A DNA stretch of 64,000 nucleotides from Marsupella aquatica (taxonomy: Eukaryota > Marchantiophyta), in the NCBI GenBank assembly GCA_973895155.1, contig OZ316893.1, forward strand, positions 14,570,001-14,634,000, read 5' to 3'. The position numbers and the translations under genes were made by a program. The first letter of the stretch is position 1, and each line of letters begins with the position of its first letter. Positions 23,370 to 34,971 of the stretch are shown here, one piece after another. The notes under the pieces were generated by a model. That model saw nothing but the letters and a program-made list of their open reading frames with translations. It was not told where the DNA came from and did no database searches.

Positions 23370-26300
23370 CTATTTCTGTGGAGCAGGAGCATCCAGCAGT
23401 TGCTGTGCAGGTGTAAAATATAGCTGCAGTGATATGCCGCAAATCACTATACCCAAAAATAACTGCATCAGCCAGAGAAGTAAGTCATTCACTATGATGC
23501 GAACAAAGGCACCGTGTAGAAAGCAGAACTACACAGAATCCTTCTCTATCATGCCAAATCATGAGTCTTCAGACTTACCGTTAATACGTTATGACCAGAG
23601 CGCCCAATTCAATGTTGGCGGGCACAATCCAAACAAGCTGAAACGCTAATGATGCTCGAAATATGTCAAGGATCATATCAAAATTGTGTGAACAACTCAG
23701 AAGCTCAAAATAGTAGAAACGGTATGTGCAGTACCTGGAGTGTCGGTACTAGGCTGAATAAATAAACCGAAATCACCATTGTCAGAAGCATTGCCATGGA
23801 TGTCGAATAAACCTGGACAAGAAGACAAGAAACATGAATTATTCTCGGTGTCACCGGAAGCTGACGTTTCCCAGAAATCGTGCTCCCACAATTCTGATGT
23901 AAACCGTTGCAGTCTTTTAGGATAAATGCACCTGAGATTTACCTACTTCTTTTTTACGTGCCAGTCCTAAGATCTCAATCCTAAGACCTTAATCTGGGCA
24001 GAGAGACGACTAACCTTCACGATGTTGTCCGCAAATTTCATGATCCACGACACCAGCAAGCCAGTGCATCCCAAATTGATGACCACCAGTAGTGTCACTA
24101 CATTGTAGCCATGGAACAGCCGTACGAACCACAATCCATTGGCAAACTTATCTTTAAAATCCACCGCAGCCAGCTTCATTCCATTGAAAAGAACACCAAA
24201 CCTGCACCCATCCAAATCGTCGAGTTCAACCACAGGCAAAGTAATTTCACTCACAATTATCTTGCGTGTTTTCCTGGACAGAACACTAGGGTCGCAATAT
24301 CTAGAGACATCGTACAGTGGCTACAGTGCTGTAAGTGGAAAGTGCTAATTATACGAAAGAGGTAGGAAGACCTACGCATAAAGCTGAACATTCTGCCAGT
24401 GTAGAGAATCGTCATTCTTCTTCATCAGGAATTCTGTGTAGACGCCTGCCAAGGCAGAGAGACAAGCAGACAGAAGAGCCAGGAGATATCCTTCTAAGGG
24501 AGACGCAAGAAGTTTGTCACAATTCGTCTGCCCGCAACCTCTCAACTGTGAACAAGACAGTGAGTCAAAGGTAAGAATCCTTGCAAATTCGCTGTTGGAT
24601 CTACTAAACATTTTTCCTATTCTTGTGGCACACCACAATCTTTAACCTGATTCACCAGAAGTGAGCGCATCACTAATTTTACTCAACTTCCTCTTCCCTC
24701 AGTATCTAGCTTTCAAATCGTTCTGTTGTTACTTCCCTTCATTTTGTCCATTCTTGTGAAGCAACAAGCATATTCCCTCACGTTCACATTTCAATTCTCC
24801 AAAGAAATGAACATGGAGACAACCCGGTAAGCAGAAGGACAAGGGACTACCATAAGAACTGATCTATGCCTTGAGTGCTTGCTACAGACGCCCTTCGAAC
24901 CCAATTGGGCAGCAAGCCCTGTCCAATTGTTAGTCTACGTCTTCTAACACATCACACAAGCTCTTAAAAAAAACTTACCTGACTGGTCGTAGTCCCAACA
25001 GTCAGTAATGCTATCGCCATCCACTGCAATTTTGATAATTTCTTCTTCAAAAAGAACCTGTACATAGAGTCATATACCAAATTCAAACATCGGAACGAAG
25101 CACAAAGATCAACAAAAGAGTAACTGATAGCTTGCCAATTAATACAGAAAAGAGCAACGTAATTTAAAGTGGAAAGAGCTATTGGTGTATATCACACAAT
25201 CACCTTGAAATTGCAGAGAAAAAGTGGAGGCCTCACCGAAATAGAATGCCCGTGGTTACAATCTTCAAGTTTCCCAGAATTTGGTAAGTGGCTGTGTCAA
25301 CGTAGGTAAGAGTAGCAAATTGGATATTGTTGTGCAGGACATAAATTATCGAAGGGATCGGGTACAAGCACACACTCCTCCAGTCTCTTGTAATTCTTGG
25401 AGCTGGACCTTTCTGCATTTCCTTCCAGAGAAACGACGCACTGACACAAAGCTGTGACCCCAAACAATTCAAGCTTTGCTCAGAAATTGCAGTGCTATTG
25501 CAAGAATAATAATTACAGAAGTCATCCTCCAGCCGACATCTCACACCAGTGCTGTTTTATACACGACTTGCTCTCTTGGCTCAACATCACCTGCCTACGA
25601 ATGTCAATTGCGACTCCTCAACAACGGAAGGAAAGAATGAGGTTCAGCCTAACGCTAATTGATTTCCGCCTTCCATCTAGTCACCTAGGGAAAAGAGTTG
25701 GCGGGATGAAGAGACCAAACGACCTATCCACCCTGCTGCATGACGAAAACGAGATGGATAGCAACGTGCATCAATTTACCTTAACGATCTCCGACAGAAA
25801 CGGGACTGTTGCGTAATCATATTCATATTTCCCATCCGTTTGAGACAGCGTTGTCAAAATACCCTGTGACACGAGAAACAGGAGATGTCAGACTTATCAT
25901 CCTTGCTTTAAAGAACAGGGAGACTATCCCGTCAGACTATCAACGCAGACAGCAACCTGACATTATTATCCAATGACGAAGGAGTCGCCTCCATCCCAAG
26001 AAGGAGAAAATTGGAAATCGATTCCATTCGAGATCAGTGGCTTCCAAATCCTGATTCGTGGCGCCAGTCAAGTAAGGCGGAGTGGGAGAAAACCCCAATT
26101 ACGCATCATCTCTAGAGCTACAGAATCATCCAGAAGACCTCTCGCGCAAATCCCCCAGATCTCCCGATGTAATCAATACGAGCTCCAGAGGACACACTCC
26201 TACGGGTCAAATGCGTCGCTCCAACTCATCGTTCAGTTACAACAGGCAGGCACGCTTGCATTGCTTACTCAACAGCTCGCGGTCGAGACAACTCTCACCC

Positions 26301-27201
26301 CCGAGAAAGAACTTACGTTCCGTCAATGCAGAACTAGATGATGGCCAGAGACTGAGCAGAGGCAAACCACAAACGAGAGAGAGAATGATTCGGGAACCCC
26401 GCAAACAAACAGCATGCATTTAACGAGCTCGAATTGCTCATAGTAGAGGACGAGCCAAAGAGTCCTAGAACGCACGCACGCACGCAGGCACAACCGAAGG
26501 AGATTTTATGCACCTGTGAGCTGGTGAAGAACATGAACAAGAGTACAATACGCGGTCGAACAAGAGACTCCATGGTCGTCTTCACGCAATTCACAAGCTT
26601 GCATTTCGTGGTGGAGATTGACACATGACGCACGCATTTGATGGATGGCCAGATGGACGAGCGCAGAATTCAAAGATATCGCGCCCTCGTTCCTTCTTTC
26701 AGCTCCTCTCTCTCTCCTCTCTCTCTCTTTCTCTCTATCTCTCTCTCTGAGTCAACACCGCCGGAGTTGACGAAAACAACGCCCTAAAAATGTTTTTCTT
26801 CTGTTTCTCTGGTAACTACAAGACGTGATATACAGTAAAATGCCGCTACGTTAGTTCGCGACGAGGACAGCGATGTGGATGCTGGAGATGGCGTGACTGA
26901 TGAAGGAGGTGGTGGTGCTAAGAATGCAAAGAGGCAGAGCAGAGGAGGCAGAAGTAGAAGGAGAAGGGCAAATAGAAGCAGCAGCAGAAGATGTACGATG
27001 ATGATGATAATGATGTGTATTGTAGGTGTTCACCTGTGAACTGGTGAACACAGTGAGAAAGGAAGCGACCAACACAGGTGGAATGCGCACGGGCTGCTGC
27101 TGCTTCGACTTGACCAACTTCTCGTCCTTCTCTATATCTACATCCCTTAACAACGCCTGCTGCTCCGAGGTGCTTCCTCCCGCGCCTACGAAACTCCTCA
27201 T
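23370..27201 (-). CDS. CMP-sialic-acid-transporter-like nucleotide-sugar transporter, 8 exons, alternative first exons
   Basis: Golgi-type nucleotide-sugar antiporter of the SLC35A/NST family, with closest remembered relatives among plant CMP-sialic-acid-transporter-like proteins (At5g41760 type). Shared exons: 25863-25780, 25451-25237, 25057-24979, 24545-24376, 24201-24015, 23812-23735, 23462-23370, all GT/AG and in frame, giving 301 residues. Either of two first exons can precede them: 27201-27034 (56 codons, total 357 aa) or 26573-26514 (20 codons, total 321 aa). Family signatures are NNIQFATLTYVDTATYQILG, NLKIVTTGIL, GYLLALLSACLSALAGVYTE, GLLVSWIMKFADNIVKVYST and the final LFLGIVIC...LYF. 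Hydrophobic segments match the roughly ten-helix fold. Plants lack ordinary CMP-Neu5Ac, so the substrate may be another nucleotide sugar; I cannot tell which. The protein looks complete. Confidence 0.94.
26514..26573 (-). other. Alternative first coding exon 1b of the sugar transporter
   Basis: Encodes MESLVRPRIVLLFMFFTSSQ, ending at a CAG|GTGCAT donor in phase 0. The ATG sits in a strong context (acgaccATGG); an in-frame ATG at 26633 would add 20 residues. The hydrophobic run and TSSQ match the start of the family's first membrane helix. An ACGC microsatellite follows just inside the intron (about 26470-26488). Confidence 0.8.
26695..26755. repeat. CT/GA-rich microsatellite between the two first exons
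   Basis: A run of ctctctct with short interruptions lies upstream of exon 1b (GAGA-type on the minus strand), where a promoter for exon 1b would sit. GA repeats are common in plant core promoters; the promoter role is inference. Confidence 0.7.
27034..27201 (-). other. Alternative first coding exon 1a of the sugar transporter
   Basis: Encodes 56 residues starting MRSFVGAGGS: a polar, charged tail (DVDIEKDEKLVKSKQQQ), then a hydrophobic run (PPVLVASFLTVFTSSQ) ending at a CAG|GTGAAC donor in phase 0. Its last codons and donor resemble exon 1b (TSSQ, 'ttcaccag.tcacaggtg'), so the two look like duplicated first exons that splice to the same exon 2. Confidence 0.75.
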
Positions 27202-28617
27202 TGTCTCCTCTTAACTCCTCTTCCTCCTCCTGCTCTAGCACGAATTCTTCTCCACGATGACGACGACCACGTCCAGATCCTCCCTCTTGATTCCAACTTT
27301 TAACCAATACCTCGCTTGATCCGTTCTCTTCCCGTCCTTCCTTTCCCTTCCCTTCCCTTGGTCAGCAGCAGGACGCCATTCCGGCCCTCGTCTGCCTCGC
27401 CGGCTCCACCACCACTGGTCCTTCGCCGTCAAAGAGTCAGGGCAGGGCTGCGGTACACGTCCACAATGCGGTGCGAATGTGCGACCGAACAACGATTTGT
27501 ACAGAAGTACGTTTGCATTCAACAGTACTCCGATGCTCCCGGACGCCGAACTTCAATTCACTGCTAGCTTCCGGATGATTAGTGCTGCCTTACGTTAGAA
27601 TCTCACTCGCTCCGGACAATACAGTTGTTTGTCTGCTGCATCACTGCATGATCGGTCTCGGCACCTCATTACTACGAAATCAGCTGACGAAATTCTAAGA
27701 GGTGACCGTACACTCTTCCAGGCCAAAGAGCTCCTAATCTGACGACGGGGCAGAGATTTACGGGAGAAAGCCGTCGCAGGATTGTCACGTTTTAAGTTAA
27801 CATTAACAAACGCCATTTCTTCATTCATTCATTCATTCATCTGTGATAGCCCTTTTCAATCTCCTCCATAATTACCCCTGAAGAGTCGAACATTTTTCTC
27901 GATCCAATTGTTCGGTTGATACTCAGAGCAACGGAATCAGGGATGAAGAAATCATCGTCTGCTGAGCAGGGAGGGGAGATGAGTACTCTGCAGTTGGCCG
28001 GGAAAATCCACAGCAGAGCAGACAACAGACGACTGACAGACAGGAGGAGAAGGCCGCATGAGGCGCAATGAGTTCCACGTCGGATCGCAGAACAGATTTA
28101 AAGCAGCGCATGGCAGCCACTCTTTTTCCGCCTCGAGATGAAGGTCACTGAACAACAAGAGTCAGACATTTGGGGCCCAGGAAACACCAATTATATGAAG
28201 AATGCGAAGCGCTATGAATCATTGCCTTGACAGGCAGAGATGGAAATCAGAAATCTCGTAGACAGTGTGGCACGGCACTGCGAAGGTGAGATTGGACTCA
28301 GCTGGAAAGGAAAGAAAGCTCGATTGCAGTGTAATGAGAACCGTTCACAACAAGATTGCGCATTGCAGCCGCTCGTTGCTCCATTGTTCAATTCGGAGCC
28401 TGTCTAAACCAGACTTCGGATGTTCCAACCAGATTGTCTGCTGAGCGCGACAGATTGGCGAGGTCATTCGTTCTGTCCATCATTTGGGGCATTATTATTT
28501 GTCGCGAGATCGACGACAGACTACAAATTGGATTGATCGAATGAGGAGCCATTGTGATCCGTCCGTCGTCTGCACTCGGGATTCGTAGTAACCCGATTGC
28601 TGAAAGACATTTACTAC
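27202..28617. other. Transporter upstream region, no further gene recognised
   Basis: Moderately GC-rich, with an ATTC microsatellite at about 27818-27840. Open frames of up to 95 codons on both strands overlap each other and have no motif. The promoter for transporter exon 1a is expected at the left end. Confidence 0.4.
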
Positions 28618-28735
28618 AGTTCGATGGCAAACCATGTAATGTCTCCCTCCCCCCTTATTTTAGCGTAATTAGAATAGTTCGATGGCAAACCATGTAATGT
28701 CCCCCCTCCCATTTATTTTAGCGTAAATTAGAATC
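28618..28735. repeat. 58-bp tandem duplication
   Basis: Two copies beginning 'agttcgatggcaaaccatg' start at 28618 and 28676 and end in 'tagcgtaa(a)ttagaat'. Confidence 0.85.
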
Positions 28736-28818
28736 TTTATGTATAGGATTAAGGCCATAAGGTCCAGTTAAGATATATAATGTATGTGTAGGAAGGATAG
28801 GATTAAGGGCATACATTC

Positions 28819-28948
28819 CCCTTACAATATATAAGACAACTGTGTATCCGCCATATGAGCTCATAACTTTGACTGTAGAGTTCCCTTTACAATATATAAG
28901 ACAAGTGTGTGTCCACCCTCGGAGCTCATAACTTTGACTCTCGATATT
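28819..28948. repeat. 65-bp tandem duplication
   Basis: Two copies centred on 'ttacaatatataagaca' (28822 and 28887), each ending 'gagctcataactttgact'. A related phrase 'aggattaagggcataca' occurs just before and again near 53214. Confidence 0.8.
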
Positions 28949-28964
28949 TGATCATACTAACCCC

Positions 28965-29089
28965 GACTACCTTCTTTGAACATGAATAGAGGGGAGTACA
29001 ATAAAAATATCACCAAAATATATACATTAATCACATTCTTTGAATGATAAAAATAACCATCATGCATGTCATCATTTTAATAATCATAC
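28965..29089. repeat. AT-rich dispersed repeat, left part (split by the copia insertion)
   Basis: Begins 'ctttgaacatgaata' and runs to 'aataatcatac', where the copia LTR starts. Its continuation is at 34972. Same family as 15256-16150 and 59038-59400. Confidence 0.75.
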
Positions 29090-29259
29090 TGTTGGACCAT
29101 GACAAGATGGAAAAAGATCTCGTGTATACTCCCAAGGAGAAGAATAAGTACATGCGGCTTGAAGGCCGTTGCCCTGAGGCAGTTATCCTAACTGAGTTAG
29201 GTAGAACTCTAGTTAGGCAAGTAGAACTATGGTAAGTAGGTTTAACCTGGGTTACAACA
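29090..29259 (-). repeat. 3' LTR of the copia element
   Basis: 170 bp, identical by reading to the 5' LTR at 34797-34966. On the element's strand it begins TGTTGTAACCC and ends GGTCCAACA. Very short for a plant copia LTR but inside the known range. Confidence 0.97.
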
Positions 29260-29268
29260 CTCCCCCTT
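29260..29268 (-). other. Polypurine tract of the copia element
   Basis: On the element's strand the sequence AAGGGGGAG directly abuts the 3' LTR, the expected place for the plus-strand primer of reverse transcription. Confidence 0.8.
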
Positions 29269-29804
29269 GGGTATGACATTTTCCAGGGAAAAAGTTGTAC
29301 CCATTCTAAACCTGCTTTGTTTCTACTGTATTCTTCTGCTTTCTCCTATTTTATTTTCTCATCATGATATAGTTAGGGAATAGGATGTGACCTCCCTAAA
29401 ACCTCCCCATCAATGGGAGGAAAGAGTATCACCATCCATGTTCCAAAAACAGTTGTAGACTAATCAGAATCCTAAAAAGAATTATGTCCTGAATAAACAG
29501 GGGTACTAAGGGTGTGTATGCCGTAACATGTGTGTATAGAGACGGTATCGTGAGTAAAGTCGTGTCATTTTAGTGGTGAGTAGTCGTATGGAAACCGCAT
29601 CGTAAGCCCTAAAGTTAGTCATGGTGGGCCGCATTCGCTCGAGGCTCGTGGAGATGGTGGGCCATACTTCGGATGGTCGTGAGATGGTGGGTCGCACAGC
29701 GTTTGGTCGAGCCCGTGAGCGCGGCTTTTTCGGACGTTGCGTGCATGTTGCTACGTAGACTCTCCAGGTGATGTGCTCCCCCTGGAACGTGGGGTCGATG
29801 AATA

Positions 29805-32800
29805 TCAGGGCTGCAACAAAACTTTTAGGCTGCGCATTCCAATGGAGAAGGTTAATTTCTGATGCATAGCAGGTGGTAGGGCCTTGGTGAGTAGATCAGC
29901 TGAGTTCTCTGCACTCGAAATCCATCGCACATCGATTTGGTGTCCATTTTGTTCATGTGCAAAGAAAAATTTCGGTGCAATGTGCTTTGTTTTGTCGCCT
30001 TTGATGAAACCTGCTGCTATCTGTTCGACACAAGGCCGATTGTCTTCAAAGATGACAGTAGGCGCAGTTAGTGTATTCGTTCCTGTGCATTCGGCAATAT
30101 GGTTGATTACATTCCTTAACCAAATGCACTCACGACTCGCTTCATACAGTGCTATGATTTCAGAATGGTTGGATGACGTCGTCGTTAATGTCTGCTTTGT
30201 GCTCTTCCAAGAGATTGCAGTGTTTCCTGTGAGAAAGATGTATCCCGTTTGTGATTTTGCGTTTGCAGGGTCTGACAAATATCCTGCATCGGCAAACCCG
30301 GTTAGTGTGATGCGAGATTGTCGGGGGTAAAAGAGACCCAGATCAGATGTACCGTGGAGGTATTTGAAGATCCGTTTGATTCCATTCCAATGCCGAATAG
30401 TCGGTTGTGAACTGTGCCTGGCGAGTAGATTGACTGCGAAGGCTATGTCTGGGCGGGTTTGGTTGGCAACAAACATGAGCGCCCCTATGGCTGACAGGTA
30501 AGGTTTCTCTGAACCAAGAAGTGGTTCTATTTCCTCTCTTTTGCGAAAGATATCCTTTTCTTTGTCCAACGACCGTAGGTCCATTGGGGATCTTACTGCT
30601 TTGCTTGTCGACATGTGGAATTATTGGACCATTTTCTTGACGTACGTGGTCTGGTGGAGTAGTATTCCACTCGGGAGATGCTCAAACTGTAGGCCAAGGC
30701 AAAAAGTAGTTTGCCCCATGTCTCGCATTTCGAAAACACGTTTGAGTATGTGTATCGTTTCTAGCATAATCTTAGCGGTTCCGAACAGATTAAGATCGTC
30801 AACATATATAGCGACGATTATGAGTTCACTGCCCTCGCGTTTGATAAACACGCAGGGAGCTATCTCGCTGTTCTTGAAACCCATAGCTAGCATTTCATCC
30901 TTGAATTTGTAGTACCAGGTCCGGCCACTTTGCTTGAGGCCATACAGAGAACGTAAAACTTGTACAGCAAATTTTGTCTTAGCAGGAAGTGCGCCCATGG
31001 CGGGGTGTGCAGATTGCTGAATGAATGCAATTGCTTTTGAAGTCTTCTGTAGTATGGCATGATCAGTATGCCTGAATGAGTAGTCGTTGTTCTGGCTGAC
31101 GTTTTCTGTGTTATTCTCCCCCTGACTATGATAATGTACTCTAGATATCAATTCTGGTGGGGCTTCCATGTGTATCATTTTATCTAACGTGCCGTAGAGA
31201 TAAGCTGTGACTATATCCATTTGATGCATGGATAATTGATGGTGGAGTGCGAACGCAGTTAAATACCGGTACGTAATGACGTCCATGACTGGAGAATAGG
31301 TGAGGTCATAGTCTTTGCCGGGAATTTGTGTAAATCCCCTGGCCACTAATCGGGCCTTGTATCTCACGATTATCCCTTTGGAATCTCGTTTCTTTACGAA
31401 CACCCACTTATATCCCGTAAGGTGTGTCTGTGGAGGGGCCCGAGTGATTGGTCCGAAGACTTGTCGGGAGATCAGTGAGTCTAGCTCAGATTTGATGGCT
31501 CTCTCCCAATGTTCCCAATCTTCTTGTTTCTGGGCTTCTGCAATCGTTCTGGGATCGGGTAAGTCCGCTATGATGTCTTTTGAGATTTGGAAAGCGAATC
31601 TATCGTCCATCTTTAAAGTAGATCGATCCCAGATGTGTCCAGTTTTATTATAATGTATGGAGATTTCCTCTCCTTGTTCTAATGATGGTGGCTGGAGTAT
31701 GGCATTATTGACTGCAGGAATGGTGGGTTTTCTTTGGCGCGGGCGTTTGTCAGTGGAACCGAGTGGCCTGCCTCGTTTCTGCCTTGGGACTACCTCGGCT
31801 GATGGCTGTCCATCGGTCTCAATTCTCGAAGGGGTATTGGCGGCTGGTACGTGCGATCGGGTGACCTGGGCTACATCCGCGAAGGAATCCGGGAGGTCTC
31901 CAAGTACCTTGGTAAGGTGGAGGATCCTTTGTACCTTGCGATCCGCTAGTGGGGTCCGAGGGTCATTCCAAAATTTGGAGTCAATCTGCCATTTTAATTG
32001 TTGGTTGTTCGTATTCTCGAGGTTTTGTGTGGTTCCCAGTTTAGGGAATACCGACTCATAGAAATGGCAATCTGCCATTCGTGCCTTATAAAGATCTGTC
32101 GTGGTCGGGTCGAGATATCGTATGATGGACGGTGAGTCCAAACCAACATAAACGCCTTTCTGGCGTTGTGGACCAAGTTTGGTTCGTTTGGGACCCATGA
32201 TCGGAACGAGGACTTCGCAACCAAAGGTGCGAAAGTGTGATAAGTTGGGATTGGATCCGAAGGCTAAACTATGAGGAGATGCATCGTTAAATGCGGAGGG
32301 GCGATAATGTAGTAGAGTTGCTGTGTGAAGGACTGCGTGTCCCCAGGCTGTTTGTGGAAGGTTGGTCTGCATGAGGAGTGGCCTCGCTACGGTTTGTATA
32401 CGCTTAATCAATGATTCGGCCATCCCGTTTTGAAAGTGAACGTAGGGGACTGGGTACTCTAAGTCAATTCCAGCAGTCATGCAAAAATCTTCGAATGTTT
32501 TTGACGTAAATTCACCAGCGTTATCTACTCGAAGAGTTCTAATGGGATGCTCCGGGAACTGTGTCTTAAGTTTAAGTATATGGGCAAGGAGTCTGGAGAA
32601 TACTAAATTTCGGGTGGAAAGGAGTGAAATTTGAGACCATTTCGAGGAGGCATCTACTATGGCCAGAAAGAATCGGAAGGGGCCACTGGGGGGGTCCACC
32701 GGTCCACATACGTCTGCATGAATTCTTTCTAGGAACTTGGGTATCCTTTTGTCAGTCTTCGTTGGGGATGGGCGAAGGACTAGCTTCCCTTGCGAGCAAG

Positions 32801-34373
32801 GTAAGCATGGTTCTTTCAATGAGGCTGGGTGCACTGAGGTGGGGATGCCTCGAGAATCTTTGAGGATCCTCTGGAACATTCGTAGGCCTGGGTGGCCGAG
32901 ACGTCGATGCCATAGTTCTGTGGTGCTAATCAGTTGGGATATTACGTGGTAATTGTCTATTTTTGTTATATAAAAGCCTAATGGGAACGCCTTTAATGTT
33001 TCTTTGATCGTAGTTCCCGATGCAGTGGTCTCTAGTATATTCAACACCTCTTGGCCACTAATAGTGTTTGTCTGGATGTGGAATCCGTTCTCTCGGATAT
33101 CCTTGAAACTTAGTAAGTTTCTTGTGGCTCGGGGGGCATAGATTGCAGAGCGTATGTGTATGGTTGTTTTTTGTGGTAAGATTACCATCGCAGGGCCATT
33201 TCCCTCTTCTAATTGATGGTTGCCTAGGATAGTCGTGACACTTCTATCGGATGGATCAATGTATTTGAAATGTTTGCGCTCCCTGAGGATGGAGTGGGAA
33301 GTCCCACTGTCGACTATGCAACAAGTAGGATCATCTAATGGATTATGTGCATCTGAAATAGGAGCTAAGTGTATTTCTGGTCTTATCTCAGTGGAATCAA
33401 GAAATGCCCCATGTGATTCTCGTGCGCCTTCGCCGATACTGGCTTTATAGAGCGCGACCAGATGTGCAGGTGCTCTACATTGTTTCTGGACATGACCTTT
33501 CGTTCCACATCTGTAACAGGTCATGGCTTCTTCTGGTTTCTGTGGGTGGCTGCGAGGATTTGATCTGACTTGCTGTGGCTGTTTCCAGGTATTGCTATTG
33601 TAGGTGTTTCGTGAACGGCCGCGGCCCCTGCCTGATGCGCGAAATTGGCCTCGACCGTCACTCCTAAAATCGCCCCATCGGCCTCTAGAGGTATTTCTAC
33701 CCCGTCCGTTGCCACGCCCTCTGTAGGAACTTCCGGGGTCAGTGCGTGGATTATTAAAATGGGTCTCCGTGTGGGGTTGGGGTGGTAAGGTACCCGGAGG
33801 CCTCTGCTTGGTGTTTTCCAGCAAAAGTATCTGGTGCTTTTCGGCAAGCAGCATATGGGCTATGAGCTCCGAGTATTTGGTAAAGTTCATGTTTCGGTAT
33901 TGTGTTGAAATGACCATGTTCGTAGAATGGAATGTAGAAAGAGTTTTTTCGATCTGTTCCTGATCATTCACCGGTTTTTGACAGACTGCAAGTTGGGAGG
34001 TAATGCGGAACAGCTCACTATTGTAAGCTGCGATGGTTTTGTGATCTTGCACCCTCAGATTGATCCAATCGTGTAGGGCCGCCGGGAGGAAGATTGTTCG
34101 GGTATGGTCAAATCTAGAAAGGAGTGCTTCCCACAATCGGCGTGGGTTGAGCTCGTTTAGATATTGAAGCTTTAGTGGTTCAGTCAAATGTCGCCTGATT
34201 AAGATCAGCGCTTGAGCTCGCTCCTGTAAAGTAGATCCTGTGTCGGAGGTGATCGTGTCTGCAATGTCTTTGGATGTCAAGTGTGCCTCTATGTCCAATT
34301 GCCAAGAAAGATAGTTGGCGCCATCAATACTTAATGGCTGGAAATATAACTTTTCCATGGCTGCCGGAGGCAT
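29805..34373 (-). pseudogene. Copia gag-pol polyprotein interrupted by one stop codon
   Basis: One frame runs from ATG 34373 to the stop ending at 29805, broken only by TAA at 30623-30621; 1250 codons precede that stop and the same frame continues after it. Visible parts: gag with an RG-rich segment (about 218-256), zinc knuckle CYRCGTKGHVQKQC (286-299), protease DSG (355-357), integrase zinc-binding H489, H494, C523, C526 and catalytic D554, D617, E653, then reverse transcriptase with SLYGLKQ and YVDD (1190-1193). RNase H lies beyond the stop (FADAGYLSDPANAKSQTGYIF). The stop falls between the YVDD region and RNase H, so a product made without readthrough would lack RNase H. Whether the stop is suppressed cannot be seen. 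About 50 extra residues lie between IHMEAPPEL and SLYGLKQ. Confidence 0.95.
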
Positions 34374-34781
34374 GATTACTATGATTATATGTAGTATGCG
34401 TTTCAGTGGCGGAAATACAATTTGTCTAGATTGATGAATTCACAAATTGATGACATGAATAAATGGAATGTGAAGAGCTTTCGTAATTGGAGGTGTTAGC
34501 TGGAGTGGTCGATTGTAATTTGCGTTGGTTGCTGCACTCCAGCCTCTCGCTTTGTCTGATTGTCCGATCGCGTTGTGCACGGCTGCTTGCACGCTCGCCT
34601 TGCCTCTGTTCGTAGTCTTGAAAACTTCACGCGGCGAGTGTATTGCGTGCGCGTTGGACGTTCATGAGACGCAACGCTTCGTGCAAAACCTTCACGCGGT
34701 GACTAAAGATCGGACAAGTGTGAGCGTGGTTCGTAGAAGGGCGGAGGAAAAAAAATTTAAAGGAAAAAAAACAGAGCACTA

Positions 34782-34796
34782 CTCGTGCTGATAACG
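34782..34796 (-). other. Candidate primer-binding site of the copia element
   Basis: Directly after the 5' LTR the element's strand reads CGTTATCAGCACGAG. It is not the usual complement of the 3' CCA end of initiator tRNA-Met. Its complement, CTCGTGCTGATAACG, resembles an anticodon stem-loop of the tRNA-Ile type, which would suggest priming by an internally cut tRNA. Confidence 0.5.
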
Positions 34797-34966
34797 TGTT
34801 GGACCATGACAAGATGGAAAAAGATCTCGTGTATACTCCCAAGGAGAAGAATAAGTACATGCGGCTTGAAGGCCGTTGCCCTGAGGCAGTTATCCTAACT
34901 GAGTTAGGTAGAACTCTAGTTAGGCAAGTAGAACTATGGTAAGTAGGTTTAACCTGGGTTACAACA
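34797..34966 (-). repeat. 5' LTR of the copia element
   Basis: Identical by reading to the 3' LTR. It should hold the element's promoter; no clear TATA box was picked out. A 423-bp untranslated leader separates it from the gag ATG at 34373. Confidence 0.97.
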
Positions 34967-34971
34967 CATAC

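Larger units (their letters stand above)
29090..34966 (-). mobile_element. Complete Ty1/copia LTR retrotransposon, very recent insertion
   Basis: A 5877-bp element in minus orientation, bounded by identical 170-bp LTRs (29090-29259 and 34797-34966) that start TG and end CA in plus orientation. Both flanks carry the 5-bp target duplication catac (29085-29089 and 34967-34971). Inside are one gag-pol frame in copia order (gag, zinc knuckle, protease, integrase, reverse transcriptase, RNase H), a purine-rich tract next to the 3' LTR and a candidate primer site next to the 5' LTR. I see no difference between the two LTRs by eye, so insertion was recent. One in-frame stop interrupts gag-pol. Confidence 0.97.
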
